From positions 1,480,330 to 1,544,329 of the forward strand of contig NW_006497735.1 in the NCBI RefSeq assembly GCF_000471905.2: DNA of 64,000 nucleotides. The letters are read 5' to 3'. Under the pieces are notes generated by a model. The model saw nothing but the letters and a program-made list of their open reading frames with translations. It was not told where the DNA came from and did not search any database. This DNA is from Amborella trichopoda (Eukaryota > Streptophyta > Magnoliopsida > Amborellales > Amborellaceae). Position 1 is the first letter of the stretch, and each line of letters starts with the position of its first letter. Shown piece by piece: positions 1 to 10,740 of this stretch. Both the position numbers and the translations under genes were made by a program.

Positions 1-585
1 CTAAAATTTTATAACAATAGACAAGAAAATAAATAAATAAATTTATTTCTAAGAATTTACAGTATTTAAAATTTCTAATATTATAATTTTATTAAAAAGA
101 TTATTTTTCAAAATAATGAGGTCACTTGCGCATAAAATTTATCGCGCCTAAAATTCATGATAATAAGCAGAAATAATTATTTCATTTTATTTTTAAAAAG
201 AACGGATTATTTTTCAAGATAATAAAGTCACTCACCTAAAATATTTGAGAGGGAGCTTCCGATAAAAATTCGGCTAGAGAGAGAGATATCAAAATTTTCT
301 AGGGTGGGATTCCTCGCCTCTCGTATTTAAATTCTTAGGATACTATATTATATTTTTTTATTAAGTTACACCTCACACATGAGGTGTAACGTTAAATTAC
401 ACTTTAAAAGCTTAAAGCCCACGTCCTTTAGTGGACGTGGCAAGGCAGCAAAAGCTTTAAACCAAAAGCTTTTGAAAATAATGATGGTCCCTAAGGACCA
501 TCAAGCTCATACGAACCATCACTTATTAAAAGTTTCCCTTTACATTTTTTTTTTTTTTTTTTTTGGAATTTTTAGAATTATTACA
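1..585 (-). repeat. 3' LTR of Tekay-like gypsy element (cut by window start)
   Basis: This stretch repeats at 7571-8133 in the same orientation, with scattered substitutions and small indels, so the two are the LTRs of one element. The inner edge is set by ATTACA at 580-585, followed at once by a polypurine tract read on the minus strand. The outer part lies left of the window. The visible divergence between the two LTRs says the insertion is not recent. Confidence 0.9.
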
Positions 586-602
586 TTCTTCCCTCCTTAA
601 AG
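586..602 (-). other. Polypurine tract of the Tekay-like element
   Basis: Read on the minus strand this is CTTTAAGGAGGGAAGAA, directly followed by TGTAATAATT, the start of the LTR. Its position between the integrase end and the LTR is where plus-strand DNA synthesis of an LTR element is primed. This fixes the element orientation. Confidence 0.8.
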
Positions 603-674
603 AAATTTAGTCCTCTAAGTTTGTGTACCTGATTATTGAAAAAGATATGGATATTTTTCTCTGATATCGTCTTC

Positions 675-1312
675 TCATTCCCAAGTCGCCTGTTCTCTTG
701 AATGGTACTGCCATAATATATGGACCAAAGGAATCTCCTTGTTGCGTAACACTTGTACCCTTCTATCCAGTATCAAAATTGGTTTCTCAATGAAGGATAA
801 GTCCTTCTTGATCGGTAAAGGTTCATATTTCAAGATATGGGATGGGTCAGGCTGATATTTTCGCAGTGACGATACATGAAAGACATTATGGACGTTTGCC
901 AATTCGGGTGGTAAAGCAAGTCTATAAGCCACACCTCCGATTCTTTTCAGGATTTCAAATGGTCTGATGTAACGTGGGCTGAGCTTTCCTTTCTTGCCGA
1001 ATCTCATAATGCCTTTTATTGGTGAGATCTTTAGGAAAACTCTATCACCATCCTCAAATTCAAGATCTCTCCTTCAGTTATCGGCATAACTCTTTTGCCG
1101 ACTCTGAGCTGTCTTGAGCCTTTCTCTAATTAATGCTATCTTATCTGTGGTTTTCTGGATAATTTCTGGCTCCAAAAGCTTCCTTTCACCAACCTCGTCC
1201 CAACAGATGGGTGACCTGCGTGTCCTTCCATACAGGGCTTTATATGGTGCTATCTGGATACTGGCTTGGAAGCTATTATTATAAGCAAACTCAATCAGGG
1301 GTAAATGGTCAT
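675..1312 (-). pseudogene. Integrase C-terminus and chromodomain-like tail, Tekay-like
   Basis: The clear open part (675-1007) encodes about 110 residues starting MRFGKKGKLSPRY, then VAYRLALPPELANVHNVFHV, and ends with LVHILWQYHSREQATWE. The first is the usual C-terminal region of gypsy integrases; the last matches the chromodomain-like tail (VKVLW..H..EEATWE) known from Tekay/Del chromoviruses. That tail is thought to steer integration toward chromatin marks. The segment 1008-1312 joins it to the integrase core but is in broken frames. Assigning it to the Tekay clade is an inference from this tail and from the long LTR. Confidence 0.75.
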
Positions 1313-1996
1313 CTAGCTTCCTGTAAAGTCAATGACACAGGCCCTCAGTATATCTTCCAAAGTTTGGATGGTCCTCTCTGATTGTCCATCAGTTTGGGGA
1401 TGAAAGGCAGTGCTAAAGGTGAGTCTCGTCCTCATGGCTGATTGTAGCCTAGCCCAAAATTTAGAAGTAAATCGAGTATCCCTGTCGGATACAATACTGA
1501 GTGGAACTCCATGCAACCGCACTATTTCTTTAATGTACAACTGGGCCAGTCGATCCAAAGTGTACGTTGTACGAATTGGCAGAAAATGGGCAGCTTTGGT
1601 CAGCAGGTCTACAATGACCCAAATGCTATCATGTCCTGAATTTGTTCTAGGCAAGCCAGAGACAAAATCCATAGAGGTGTGCTCCCACTTCCACTCTAGC
1701 ACGGGTAAAGGCTGCAACAACCCAGCGAGCCTATTATGCTTAGCTTTTACTTGCTGGCATGTTAGGCACTTAGACACAAATAACACTACCTCTTTTTTGA
1801 TATTATTCCACCAAAAGGTTTTCTCCAGGTTCTGATACATTTTAATACTTCCGGGATGTATCGTATAACGACAGTGATGTGCTTCTTCCAATATAGTTTT
1901 CTTCACACTCTCATCATTTGGGACACAAATCCGACCTTTGAATCTTAGCAAATCCTCACTACATATAGAGAATTCGTCTTTCTTTCCTTGCTTCAC
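1313..1996 (-). pseudogene. Integrase zinc finger and catalytic core, Tekay-like
   Basis: This 227-residue open frame holds the HHCC zinc finger ([10 protein letters not shown], then CLTCQQVK) and the DDE core. The three acidic residues are all visible: the Asp in MDFVSGLP, the Asp in VSDRDTRF, and the Glu in GQSERTIQ. The core is thus intact at its catalytic positions, but the frame stops near the end of the core (ACVIDFTGS) and the C-terminus is in another frame. No functional polyprotein can be made from this copy. Confidence 0.85.
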
Positions 1997-2032
1997 CTCT
2001 TCTACAATTGGTATAAGCTGACGGTTTTTCTT

Positions 2033-2834
2033 TTATGCCGATTGAATCTGTTGGATTAATTTGGGTTCTGCCTTAATGTTGGCAATCATACTTACCACAC
2101 CATTAATGGACGGAGCCGGATACCAATCCACTATTTCCTCTAACAATCTCATTTCTTGGTTCATTAGATGAGCTAAGATTCCCGTAGATTTTCTACTTAG
2201 CATCGACCACAACGTTAGCTTTTCCTGAATGATAATGGATTGTACAATCATAATATTTTAAGAAGTCCATCCATCTTATCTGCCTCATATTTAAATCCTT
2301 CTGAGAGAAGAGGTATTTCAAGCTCTTATGATCTGTGTATATTTCGAATTTCTCACCATATAGATATTGCCTCCACATTTTCAAAGAGAATACTATTGCA
2401 TCCAGTTCTAAGTTATGAATTGAATATTTTTTCTCATATTCTTTCAACTGTCTGGATGCATATGCTACTACTTTCTCATATTGCATTAATACACAACCCA
2501 AGCCTTTATGTGAAGCACCACTATAAATCACAAATCCCCCACTCCCTTCGGGAATATTTAAAATAGGTGCTGAAGTTAATCGAACTTTTAGTTCTTGAAA
2601 ACTCTCCTCACATTCACTTGTCCACTCAAATTTGACATTTTTTTGTGTCAATCGAGTCAATGGGGTTGCGATTCGAGAAAATCCTTCTACAAATTTTCTG
2701 TAATATCCTGTCAATCCTAAAAAGCTTCGAACTTCAGTCACATTACTTGGTTTCTTCCAATTAGTAATCGCTTCAACCTTTGACGGATCAACTGATAGAC
2801 CTTCCTTTGATATGATATGTCCTAAAAATGTCAC
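2033..2834 (-). pseudogene. RT connection and RNase H, Tekay-like
   Basis: The frame 2193-2834 starts [20 protein letters not shown] (the RT thumb, usually VTFLGH.IS..GI.VDP.K), runs through the connection region [19 protein letters not shown] and into RNase H with [12 protein letters not shown] and SGKANVV-DA. A frameshift then puts the tail ([12 protein letters not shown]) in the frame at 2033-2251. The first RNase H Asp seems replaced (YSGASHKG instead of YSDAS..G), so the enzyme would be inactive even without the frameshift. Confidence 0.8.
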
Positions 2835-2843
2835 TTGTTCAAG

Positions 2844-3450
2844 CTAAAATTCACATTTATTAAGTTTGGCATACAATTTGTTTTCTCTTATTACCATTCT
2901 TACATGCTGCTCATGTTCCTTCTGATTCTTGGAATAAATTAAAATATCATCGATGAATACCACAATAAATTTATCCAAAAAGGGCTTAAAGATCCTATTC
3001 ATCAAATCCATAAATGCAGCCGGTGCATTGGTTAATCCAAAAAGCATGACTAAAAATTCATAATGGCCATACCTTGTTCTGAAAGTTGTCTTGGGAACAT
3101 CTTCACTTTTAATCTTAAGCTGATGGTATCCAGATCTAAGATCAATTTTTGAAAACACTTGTGATCCTTGTAATTGATCAAATCAATCATCAATTCTAGG
3201 TAATGGATACTCATTTTTCACTGTCACTTGGTTCAACTATCTATAATTTTTCACTGTCACTTGGTTCAACTATCTATAATCGATACACAATCTCATAATC
3301 CCATCTTTTTTTTAAACAAACAATACCAGAGCACCCCTAGGTGACACACTGGGCATGATAAAACCTTTATCTAGTAATTCTTCTAATTGTTGTTTCAGTT
3401 CCTAAGATTACATCAAAATCTTGAATTTTTAGTAGTATTAAATCAACCAA
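2844..3450 (-). pseudogene. Reverse transcriptase core, Tekay-like
   Basis: The open part 2844-3158 encodes [43 protein letters not shown] and [10 protein letters not shown], the order of RT motifs in gypsy elements, with the DD catalytic pair kept. Upstream, at 3159-3450, the N-terminal part is broken by stops and carries a perfect 33-bp direct duplication (3213-3245 and 3246-3278), which adds 11 codons. The single-copy sequence encodes the motif just before the first catalytic Asp. Confidence 0.85.
3213..3278. repeat. 33-bp perfect tandem duplication inside the RT remnant
   Basis: Two identical 33-base units begin at 3213 and 3246. The length is a multiple of three, so the event alone would not shift the frame. 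It is most easily explained as replication slippage or template switching in reverse transcription. Confidence 0.9.
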
Positions 3451-3723
3451 TCATTCCTTTTCTTCTATCTTTATTACACATGATTTGTACACTATATTGG
3501 TGTCAATTGAATTTCCCATCGGTGTGGCTACTTCTAGAATGTATTCTAATTGTTCTAGTTCTACCTTTAAGTGGCATGCAAAATGTGGTGACACAAATGA
3601 ATGAGTAGATCCAAGATCAATCAAAACATGAGCTACTTTTTGGAAGATAATAAGAGTACCTTGAATCACTGATTTTGAGGCCTGAGCGTCTTGCTGGGTG
3701 ATCGCAAATACTCTTCCCTTCAT
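3451..3723 (-). pseudogene. Aspartic protease, Tekay-like
   Basis: This 90-residue frame holds VLIDLGSTHSFVSPHFA, which aligns with the DSGATHSF active-site loop of gypsy retropepsins. The residue after the catalytic Asp is Leu rather than Ser. The segment lies between the gag zinc knuckles and RT, the usual order. It is short and ends in stops, so it is a remnant. Confidence 0.7.
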
Positions 3724-3769
3724 CTGAGGCTTTTGAGCTTCTCTCCCTGCTTTGGAAGCTATTGCATCT

Positions 3770-3900
3770 GTAAGCTAGGACATTGTCTAATCTGGTGCCC
3801 CAATTTTCCACATTTAAAACAGGCTCCGGTATTCCAATAACAAGAGTTGGATCCATGGTTTTTCCCACATTTTTTACATGGTTCTATTGGGCTTTGAAGT
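3770..3900 (-). pseudogene. Gag zinc knuckles, Tekay-like
   Basis: Reading the minus strand through 3900-3770 gives two Cys/His knuckles: CKKCGKNHGSNSC and CFKCGKLGHQIRQC. Both fit C-X2-C-X4-H-X4-C (the first lightly altered). The pair is typical of Tekay-type Gag, where it packages element RNA. It sits between the gag body and protease. Confidence 0.75.
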
Positions 3901-3989
3901 GGCAAGGGCCTTGGCTTCTTGTTTGCCCTTTCAAACTGTTGTCGATTAGATGGTGTGGGTCTAACATGTTTTTTCTGATTTTTTGTCTT

Positions 3990-4510
3990 TTAGTACTCTT
4001 CGAAATCTTTTTCCACAATTAGGGTTCGATCCACTATTTCAGCATAAGTTCTCAATTTTAAGACTGATATTCTGCTTCTAATAGCTGGTCTTAGACCCCT
4101 TTCAAATTTCTTCACCTTTCTTGCCTCATTGTTAATCATATGTGGTGCAAGCCTGGCCAATTCAGTGAACTTGGCCTCGTATTGTGCTACTGTCTGGTTT
4201 TCTTGGATTAATTCTAGAAATTCTATTTCTTTTTGGTCTTGAATAAAATCTCGGAAATACTTTTCATTAAATGCTTCTATAAATACTTCCCAAGTCAAGG
4301 GTTTATTTCTTTGGCCAATACTCCTTTTATTTCTTTGGCCAATACTCCTTTTGCCATTCGCCACCAATGTTGTGCTTCTCCTTCTAACATAAAAACTGCC
4401 ACGGCCACCTTCTTATCATCAGGACATTCCATTACCTCGAATATTTTCTCCATAATCCATCCCTTGCCTTCCAGTAGGTTTACAACACCCTTAAAAGAAG
4501 GTGGGTTCAA
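3990..4510 (-). pseudogene. Gag body, Tekay-like
   Basis: The frames 3990-4367 and 4295-4510 together give a gag domain: CPDDKKVAVAVFMLEGEAQH, then WW, then LTWEVFIEAFNEKYF, LELIQENQTVAQYEAKFTEL and ARKVKKFERGLRPAIRSRI. This is the retrotransposon gag signature (Retrotrans_gag). A 24-bp tandem duplication near 4299-4350 repeats the residues SIGQRNK R and separates the two frames. Upstream, 4511-4740 is the leader to the PBS. Confidence 0.8.
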
Positions 4511-4743
4511 TTTCTTAAATTGTTTGATATCACTCCCACCAGTTCCCCGTAACTGACTGCCTGGGTGGATTGTTGTTTTCCATCTAATGTTGCATTAGAG
4601 CAACCATATTTTCCAAGGCTTTGTGAATTCCTTCCATAATAGCTTATGCTATTCTGGATCTTGACTTCGTCCCGGTCTGTACAAGCAATAAATATTATTT
4701 TAAGTACACTCTTTTTAAATTTCCTAAGAATCTTAAACCTATT

Positions 4744-4755
4744 GCTCTGATACCA
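4744..4755 (-). other. Primer binding site (initiator tRNA-Met type)
   Basis: The minus strand reads TGGTATCAGAGC, complementary to the 3' end of plant initiator tRNA-Met. It is four bases from the LTR end, which reads GGTGTGACA on the minus strand. This marks the start of the internal region and confirms the minus-strand orientation. Confidence 0.9.
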
Positions 4756-5029
4756 TAATTGTCACACCCTAAGAATTTACAATAATATTATTCTTGAGAT
4801 GTGATAGTCAAAACCAGTGTTTTAAAAAAAGCCGAGTCGAACCGGACTCACCCGGTTCGACTCGGAAATCGTAAAAAGTGGATCGTATCGGCTAAAAAAT
4901 CGAAAATCATCCGGTTCTAGAGAGAACCGGACGATTCTGTACAGTGACTCGCCGATTCACTGTACGGAATCGGCGAGTTCGAACAGTGAATAGGCGAGTC
5001 ACGTACGGAATTTTTTTTTTTTTTTTTTT

Positions 5030-5835
5030 TGTAATCCATGATAGATTTTTTTGTAATACTTGATCAATTTTTTTGTAATCCATGATCGAATTGTTTTTGT
5101 TTTTTGTAATCCATGATCGAATTTTTTGTTTTTTGTAACCAATGATAGAATTTTTTGTAATCCATCATTGAATTTTTTGTAATCCATGATCGAAATGTTT
5201 GTTTTTTTTTCTTGTAATCCATGATCGAATTTTTTGTTTTTTCTTTTTTTTGTAACCCATGATAGAATTTTTTGTAATCCATGATCGAATGTTTTGTAAT
5301 ACATGATCGAAATGTTTGTTTTTTTTTGTAATCCATGATCGAAATGTTTGTTTTTTTTTTGTAATCCATGATTGAATTTTTTGTTTTTTGCTTTTTTTGT
5401 AACCCATGATAGAGTTTTTTGTAATCCATGATTGAATTTTTTGTAATCCATGATCGCATTGTTTTTTTCTTTTTTTGTAATACACGATTGAATTTTTTGT
5501 TTTTGTTTTTTTGTTTTTTTTTGTAATCCATGATCGAATTTTATGTAATCCATGACCCAATTTTATGTAATTCATGATCGAATTGTATGTAATCCATGAT
5601 CAAATTTTTTGTAATCCATGATTGAATTTTTTGAAAATTTGTGATTTTTTTTTTTTAATCCATGATCGAATTTTTTTTTGTAATCCATGATAGAATTTTT
5701 GGAAAATTTGCGATTTTTTTTTTTTAATCCATGATCGAATTTTTTTTTGCAATCCATGATAGAATTTTTTGAAAATTTGTGATTGTTTTTTTAAATCCAT
5801 GATCGATTTTTTTGAAAATTTGTTTTTTTTTTTTT
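5030..5835. repeat. Minisatellite inside the hAT element
   Basis: Around thirty imperfect copies of GTAATCCATGATCGAATTTT plus a variable T/G-rich spacer fill this stretch. The unit core is about 23 bases; spacers of TTTGTTTTTTTTC type vary. From about 5620 the unit changes to a longer form with GAAAATTTGTGATT. Because the unit contains no stop in three minus-strand frames, long open frames occur there (such as 4999-5553), but they are low-complexity by-products and not genes. Confidence 0.9.
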
Positions 5836-5860
5836 AATCCATATTATTCAAAGAGAAAAT

Positions 5861-6139
5861 GAGAGAGATGATGATTCTGAGGCCACCCTATCTCAGCCAT
5901 ATTATTCACATATCGAGTCCCAACAGCACCAGTGTAGGGATGAGCACGACAGTGCAGGTGAGCATGAAGGATGGACAATCTTCGGAGATTTTAGATTGGG
6001 AACACAACAAAACACTAACATTCAGGGATTTGGGAATAGTCAGACGCCTGCTAATATCGATGATTCGTTTTAAGATCCAATCAATGAATTGTTAAACGAA
6101 TTCAATCAATGGCACCAGCGTGACCAAGAAGAACAATAA
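5861..6139 (+). pseudogene. hAT transposase C-terminal tail, with one internal stop
   Basis: One frame reads DDSEATLSQPYYSHIESQQH and continues through GWTIFGDFRLGTQQ, NSQTPANIDDSF, a TAA at 6071-6073, then DPINELLNEFNQWHQ and a final TAA at 6137-6139. The frame is coherent on both sides of the single stop, which is one C-to-T change from CAA. Acidic, Gln/Asn-rich tails of this kind follow the dimerisation domain in plant hAT transposases. I infer the tail identity from the position next to the 3' end of a hAT element; the catalytic domain is absent. Confidence 0.55.
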
Positions 6140-6531
6140 CGTCGTCTATCATTTTATTTTTAGATCATATGTTACTAATTTTATGCTTTATTGTAGTCCA
6201 TGTATGTTGATATACTTATTCCATGATAATTATATGTTTATCCTTTTGTGCGATGTAAATTAAATGCTGAATGGCGGTTCATGCAGAGAAAGAACATATC
6301 AATATTCGCATATTCATTCAAAAACATGAAAATTCTTAATGGAGTACCCTCATTTCTTATTAAATTCCTAAAAAACAATATTTATAATGAAATTTAATAA
6401 TTTTTTCGGATTTTTTTTAAGCTTTATTCTGACCGATTCACCCGATTCCCTATCAGGATCGCCGATCCGGATCGGTTTTTTGGAAGCCCGATCAGGGTCA
6501 CCGATCCGTTTTTTAAACCATTGGTCAAAAC

Positions 6532-7570
6532 ATATATACATCTCTTGATAAGACAAATTTACAGTGGCGAATTCTTACAAAGTAACAAAAGAAAGCTCAG
6601 GCACAACTACAATATCCTCCAAATTTGATCCTGACGAGCACTCAAAATGAAACCGCAGTTATCCTGAAAAATGTTTACCAGAATTTGATGAGTTTGGCTA
6701 CTCAGTAAGTGATCATCATAATCCTAAAAATAATCATTGATGAAAGATATAAACAAACTTTCAAAATGGAGGTACAATGCAAGCATAAGCATTTATAGAT
6801 AACAATTTCACTTTCAGAAATGCACAATTAAATATAATCCAAATGATTGAAATGCATATAACATTTTAACGGCAGTGCATGATTCAAAAGATTCCAAAAA
6901 ATTACCCTACTGGCATCCCAAGTAGGTCACCTATATACCCCATCAGCGTCCTGATGGGTCCACTTAATCCCTATCAGCGTCCCAGATAGGTCCACTCAAT
7001 CGCTGCAGGTCCACTTATACCTCACCGGCGTACCGGATGAGTCCATTTAATCCCTACCGGCATTCCAGATAGGTCCACTTAAACCTCACCGGCGAACCGG
7101 ATGAGTCCACTTGCATACTTAAAGTATTTCTAAATCTCTTTAAATATTCGAAAGCAGCAATATCATATACTCAACATATCACTGAAATCATTAATATGAA
7201 TTTCACTGAAACCATTAATAACAGTCACTTTCAATAACATTTCAAAAATAACCAATCAAATATTTTTAGCTCAAATTTAGAAAGGTAGCAGTTCGTAAAG
7301 CCATTCTACCATAATTGGCAGTTTAATATGTATAGAAAAACTCTTATAGAAATTCAAGAATACGGAATTATCACAATTTATGAGATGTCAGTTCACAATT
7401 AAACATTTCAGAACAATGCTATATTCAATTGTAAAAATATTAGTTTTTAAATAATAAGGCAGTCATTGCACATGAAATTTACAATGTCTAAATATTCAAA
7501 AATAGTAGAAAGAAATCTCACAATTTTACTAACAGCAGAAATATCACATTTATTTCTAATAATTTTATTT
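6532..7570 (-). repeat. Inner part of Tekay LTR, with a tandem array at 6905-7115
   Basis: This is the part of the LTR that has no partner in the window. At 6905-7115 it holds about six imperfect units of 37-40 bases built on CCTCACCGGCGTACCGGATG and AGTCCACTTAA. Each unit contains a short inverted pair (such as ATCCGGTACGCCGGTGA against CACCGG), so the array could fold into repeated small hairpins. The rest is AT-rich with nothing recognisable. Confidence 0.7.
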
Positions 7571-8219
7571 CTAAAATTTTTTAACAATAGACAAGAAAAT
7601 AAATAAATAAATTTATTTCTAAGAATTTATAGCATTTAAAATTTCTAATATTATAATTTTATTAAAAATATTATTTTTCAAAATAATGAGGTCACTTGCC
7701 CATAAAATTTATCGAGCCTAAAATTCATGATAATAAGAAATAAATATTTCATTTCATTTTTAAAAAGAACGGATTATTTTTCAAGATAATGAAGTCATTT
7801 ACCTAAAATATTTGAGAGGGAGCTTCCGATAAAAATTAGGCTAGAGAGAGAGATCTCAAAATTTTATAGGGTGGGAGTCCTCGCCTCTCGTATTTAAATT
7901 ATTAGGATACTGTATTATATTTTTTTATTAAGTTACACCTCACACATGAGTTGTAACCATTAAATTACACTTTAAACGCTTAAAGCCCACGACCTTTAGT
8001 GGACGTGGCAAGAGCAAGGCAGCAAAAGATTTAAACCAAAAGCTTTTGAAAATAGTGATGATCCTTAAGGACCATCATGCTCATACGAACCATCACTTAT
8101 TAAAAGTTTCCCTTTTTTTTTATAATTATTACATAGTATCAGCCTAGGTTTGCTCTAAGTCGTCGAGTTTAGATCTTGCCTAAGTCTAGATTTTAGAACC
8201 CAGCCAAAAGCAATCACCA

Positions 8220-9900
8220 TGTCAGTCACTCAAGGCAACCATGATGACTGCTCCACGGCCGACTTTAAGCCTAACCTGCCCAAACTTAGGGACTAGTATG
8301 CTGCAATCCATTAGAGTTATCGACAGACCTCAGGACAATCCATTATCTAACTCCTAAGTCTTCAATTAGAGGCAGAGTCCCAACCATCCACTCCTAATCC
8401 TGAGATCTGTGTGGCTCGAAACGCTTGCTCCACCTAAAAAACCTTCAATAGTCAAGGAGTTCGACCAAGCGTCGTCCTATAGGGGATTAGGCAACCAAAG
8501 TAGAAGTCAAGTGAGGGAAGAAATTTATGTAACATCTAAAGCCAATTCCCATAACTCGAACCAAGATAACTCTAAGGTACAACGATCTCAAAACCAAGAC
8601 TCACCTAGGTCTAGGGGATCCAACCTAACCTTAAGCCACCATAGTACAGCTCATGACGTCCTGAGCACTGTACAAAGCAGAGGTGTCGACTCAAACCGAC
8701 CTTTAGGCGAGATAGGTGTCCAAGCTGCCCTCAAAATTCTAGTTGACATAGGATAAACTGTTCATGCCCCAGCTTACGGGTTGATCCCAAACCAAGTTAG
8801 TGGTATAGGTCAACCCTTAGCACAATCGAGTCAGCCGATTCTTCAATCGGTCCCTCTGGTTTATCCGGTCCAACAAATCGTGTAATTTCTGCAACCGGTG
8901 GCGACACCTATGGGTCAGTATGCCCCTCAAGCACTAATGTATCAAATCGCCCTGGTGACTGCGACTCATTAATCTTAGGCCCATGCAGGACAACATATAC
9001 CCCAAGTTTCAACTTATCAATCTACACTTGGGAACCCACCAACCAGTGGGCCTACTGCCATGCCAAATACTCAATAAGAAGGCACCTTAAAAGCAATATA
9101 GGATATGCTTGTAAGAATGGGCATGCATGAAATTCTACCCCCAAAGGCTTATGTTCATGAGACCCTTGGAGGCATGGAAGAGCTTCCCCTGGGATTTGTC
9201 GTCCCAGAATTTAGAAACAAGTTCAATGGGAAATGTTCAACCTATTAGTCTCCAGATTTGTCAGAGAACAATGTCTGCTCGATCACACATCACTCTAGAT
9301 GAAATGGTCAACCTATTAGTCTCTCACTACCGCGGGTCGGCACCTAGACCTCTCTCCATGGACGAACTCAGTGCAACAAAACAAAACCTAGAAGAATCCT
9401 TTGAGGATTTCATCGGTCGATTCTGCGAGGCGGCAATGCAGGTCATAGAATGTCCACTTACAGACCCAGCCAAGATCTCCATAGTCTTAGAGAATGCTGT
9501 TATCCAGTACAATACCTTCTTCAGCCAAAGGTCTTATCCCCTACTCTTTTGACTATAAGATCGAGTGGGTGGCGTGACATGAAAGGGCCAGAGGGGCACC
9601 CCTCAGCACCAAGCCGATAACAACTCCCCAAAATAAAAACAAAAACTAGGGGAATGCTTCCGATCAGGTTAATGAGGTCGTCGTTAATGGATCGGCCCAA
9701 GGTTCAGCTGCTCAACACAACAATCAGAGTCAAAACCAAAAGGGTCATCCTAGAGCCAAGGCTCAAAATAATAACCAAAGGCGAGAGGATAATTTTACCT
9801 CCCTCAAAGACCTATTAGAAAAAGTGTTGGAATTACTCTTGGTTAAGAATATGGTTTATCTCCCGCCACCATCTGAATAACACACTAGAGATTGATATGG
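8220..9900 (+). pseudogene. Gag region of the Tat-type element
   Basis: Broken frames cover this stretch. The best piece is near 9127-9235: ILPPKAYVHETLGGMEELPL, then GFVVPEFRNKFNG, the start of the gag body in this lineage. The overlapping frame 9127-9552 carries HITLDEMVNLLVSHYRGSA and LSMDELSATKQNLEESFEDF, also gag-like. At 8409-8756 a 115-residue open frame rich in Ser, Asn and Gln looks like the disordered N-terminal part. At least two frameshifts split the region. Confidence 0.6.
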
Positions 9901-10159
9901 TCAGGACCAATGAAAAGACGTAATCTTCTAAACCAGGGGCCAACACCTCAAAGTCTCCCATTACTCTTGCTAGGGCTGACCCTATCGAGCTTTAGACTAA
10001 CGAGGTCGACTCCTTAAACCGAAGAGGTCGAGTGTTCAAACCCATTCAATTGATGACCGATACTCTCGATGAAAGAATGAGAAATACCTAAAAAACCAAA
10101 CAACTAGTGGAGGTCGTATATCAATAGCCAAACAAGGAAATTCAAGGATGTGCAACCAC

Positions 10160-10740
10160 CTATGATCTACTAGCTCATCTCGGGAAGATCTAGGTTCTCA
10201 AATCTCCATCTTGGAGCTACTCGCCAATTCACTAGCACATAGAGCCCAGATAGAGAAGGTCCTTGCCAAGACACACATCTCGAGCAACACGCAGCCGGAT
10301 GAGGTGTGCGAAATGATCAACCAGTTGATGGCACCAACACCAATTGTGTTCATAGACGATAACATCCCAGCCAGCTTCAACCGATTTCACGTCCAACCTC
10401 TGCACATCACCATCTTCATGCAAGGATATGAGATACAAAGAGTACTTGTTGATAATGGGGCATCCTTAAAACATATGCCCTATGAAAATAATGAAGCAGA
10501 TAGGCAAAAGCCCGGATGACTTCAAGCCATGTCAACTAACTATCGCTGCATATGACAGAACCAATAGACAAGCTGAAAGCATACTACCTCTCACACTCAT
10601 GATCGGCCCTACCGTCTAAGTGATAAAGTTTTATGTCATGGACATAAAATCTTCTTTCAACATGCTGTTAGGAAGACCATGGCTGCATGAAAACCTCATG
10701 ATCGCCTCTACACTCCATTAATGCCTCCAATTTTCAACTA
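10160..10740 (+). pseudogene. Protease region of the Tat-type element
   Basis: The frame 10211-10519 contains VFIDDNIPASFNRFHVQPLH, ITIFMQGYEIQRVLVDNGAS and L. VLVDNGASL corresponds to the DxGAS active site of Tat-lineage retropepsins (usually VLVDNGSSLNV). The frame stops at 10519, and the next part of the protease follows in a different frame (about 10590-10730, with MDIKSSFNMLLGRPWL-like residues). The expected order gag-PR-RT is kept. Confidence 0.65.

Larger units (their letters stand above)
4815..6523 (+). mobile_element. Nested hAT-type DNA transposon, internally deleted
   Basis: The element is 1709 bases long. It starts CAGTGTTTTAAAAAA and ends TTTTTTAAACCATTG, imperfect inverted ends of hAT type. 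It is flanked by a perfect 8-bp direct repeat GTCAAAAC at 4807-4814 and 6524-6531, the target-site length of hAT transposases. Inside are GC-rich subterminal parts (4830-5010 and 6420-6515) rich in CCGGTTCGACTCGG-like and CCGATCC-like words, a long AT-rich minisatellite, and the broken tail of a transposase. It is too small to encode a full hAT transposase, so it is non-autonomous. Confidence 0.9.
4760..8133 (-). repeat. 5' LTR of Tekay-like element, with a hAT element inside
   Basis: The LTR begins TGTCACACCC at 4760 beside the PBS and ends ATTACA at 8133, so it has the usual TG..CA ends. It is 3374 bases long, of which 1717 are a nested hAT element plus its target duplication, leaving about 1.66 kb. 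The 7571-8133 part matches the partial LTR at 1-585. The five bases after the end are TAGTA; the matching left flank is outside the window. Confidence 0.88.

Noticed and set aside
1410-1835. 141-codon plus-strand frame
   Set aside because: It is the shadow of the integrase on the opposite strand.
4744-4755. tRNA gene fragment
   Set aside because: The 12-base match is the retroelement primer binding site; no cloverleaf surrounds it. The same holds for 23024-23035.
4999-5575. Overlapping minus-strand frames of 184, 155 and 136 codons
   Set aside because: They are three readings of one AT-rich minisatellite inside a hAT element; low-complexity text and no domain.
8409-8756. A separate host gene of 115 codons
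   Set aside because: It has no recognisable domain and sits at the start of a gypsy gag region on the same strand.
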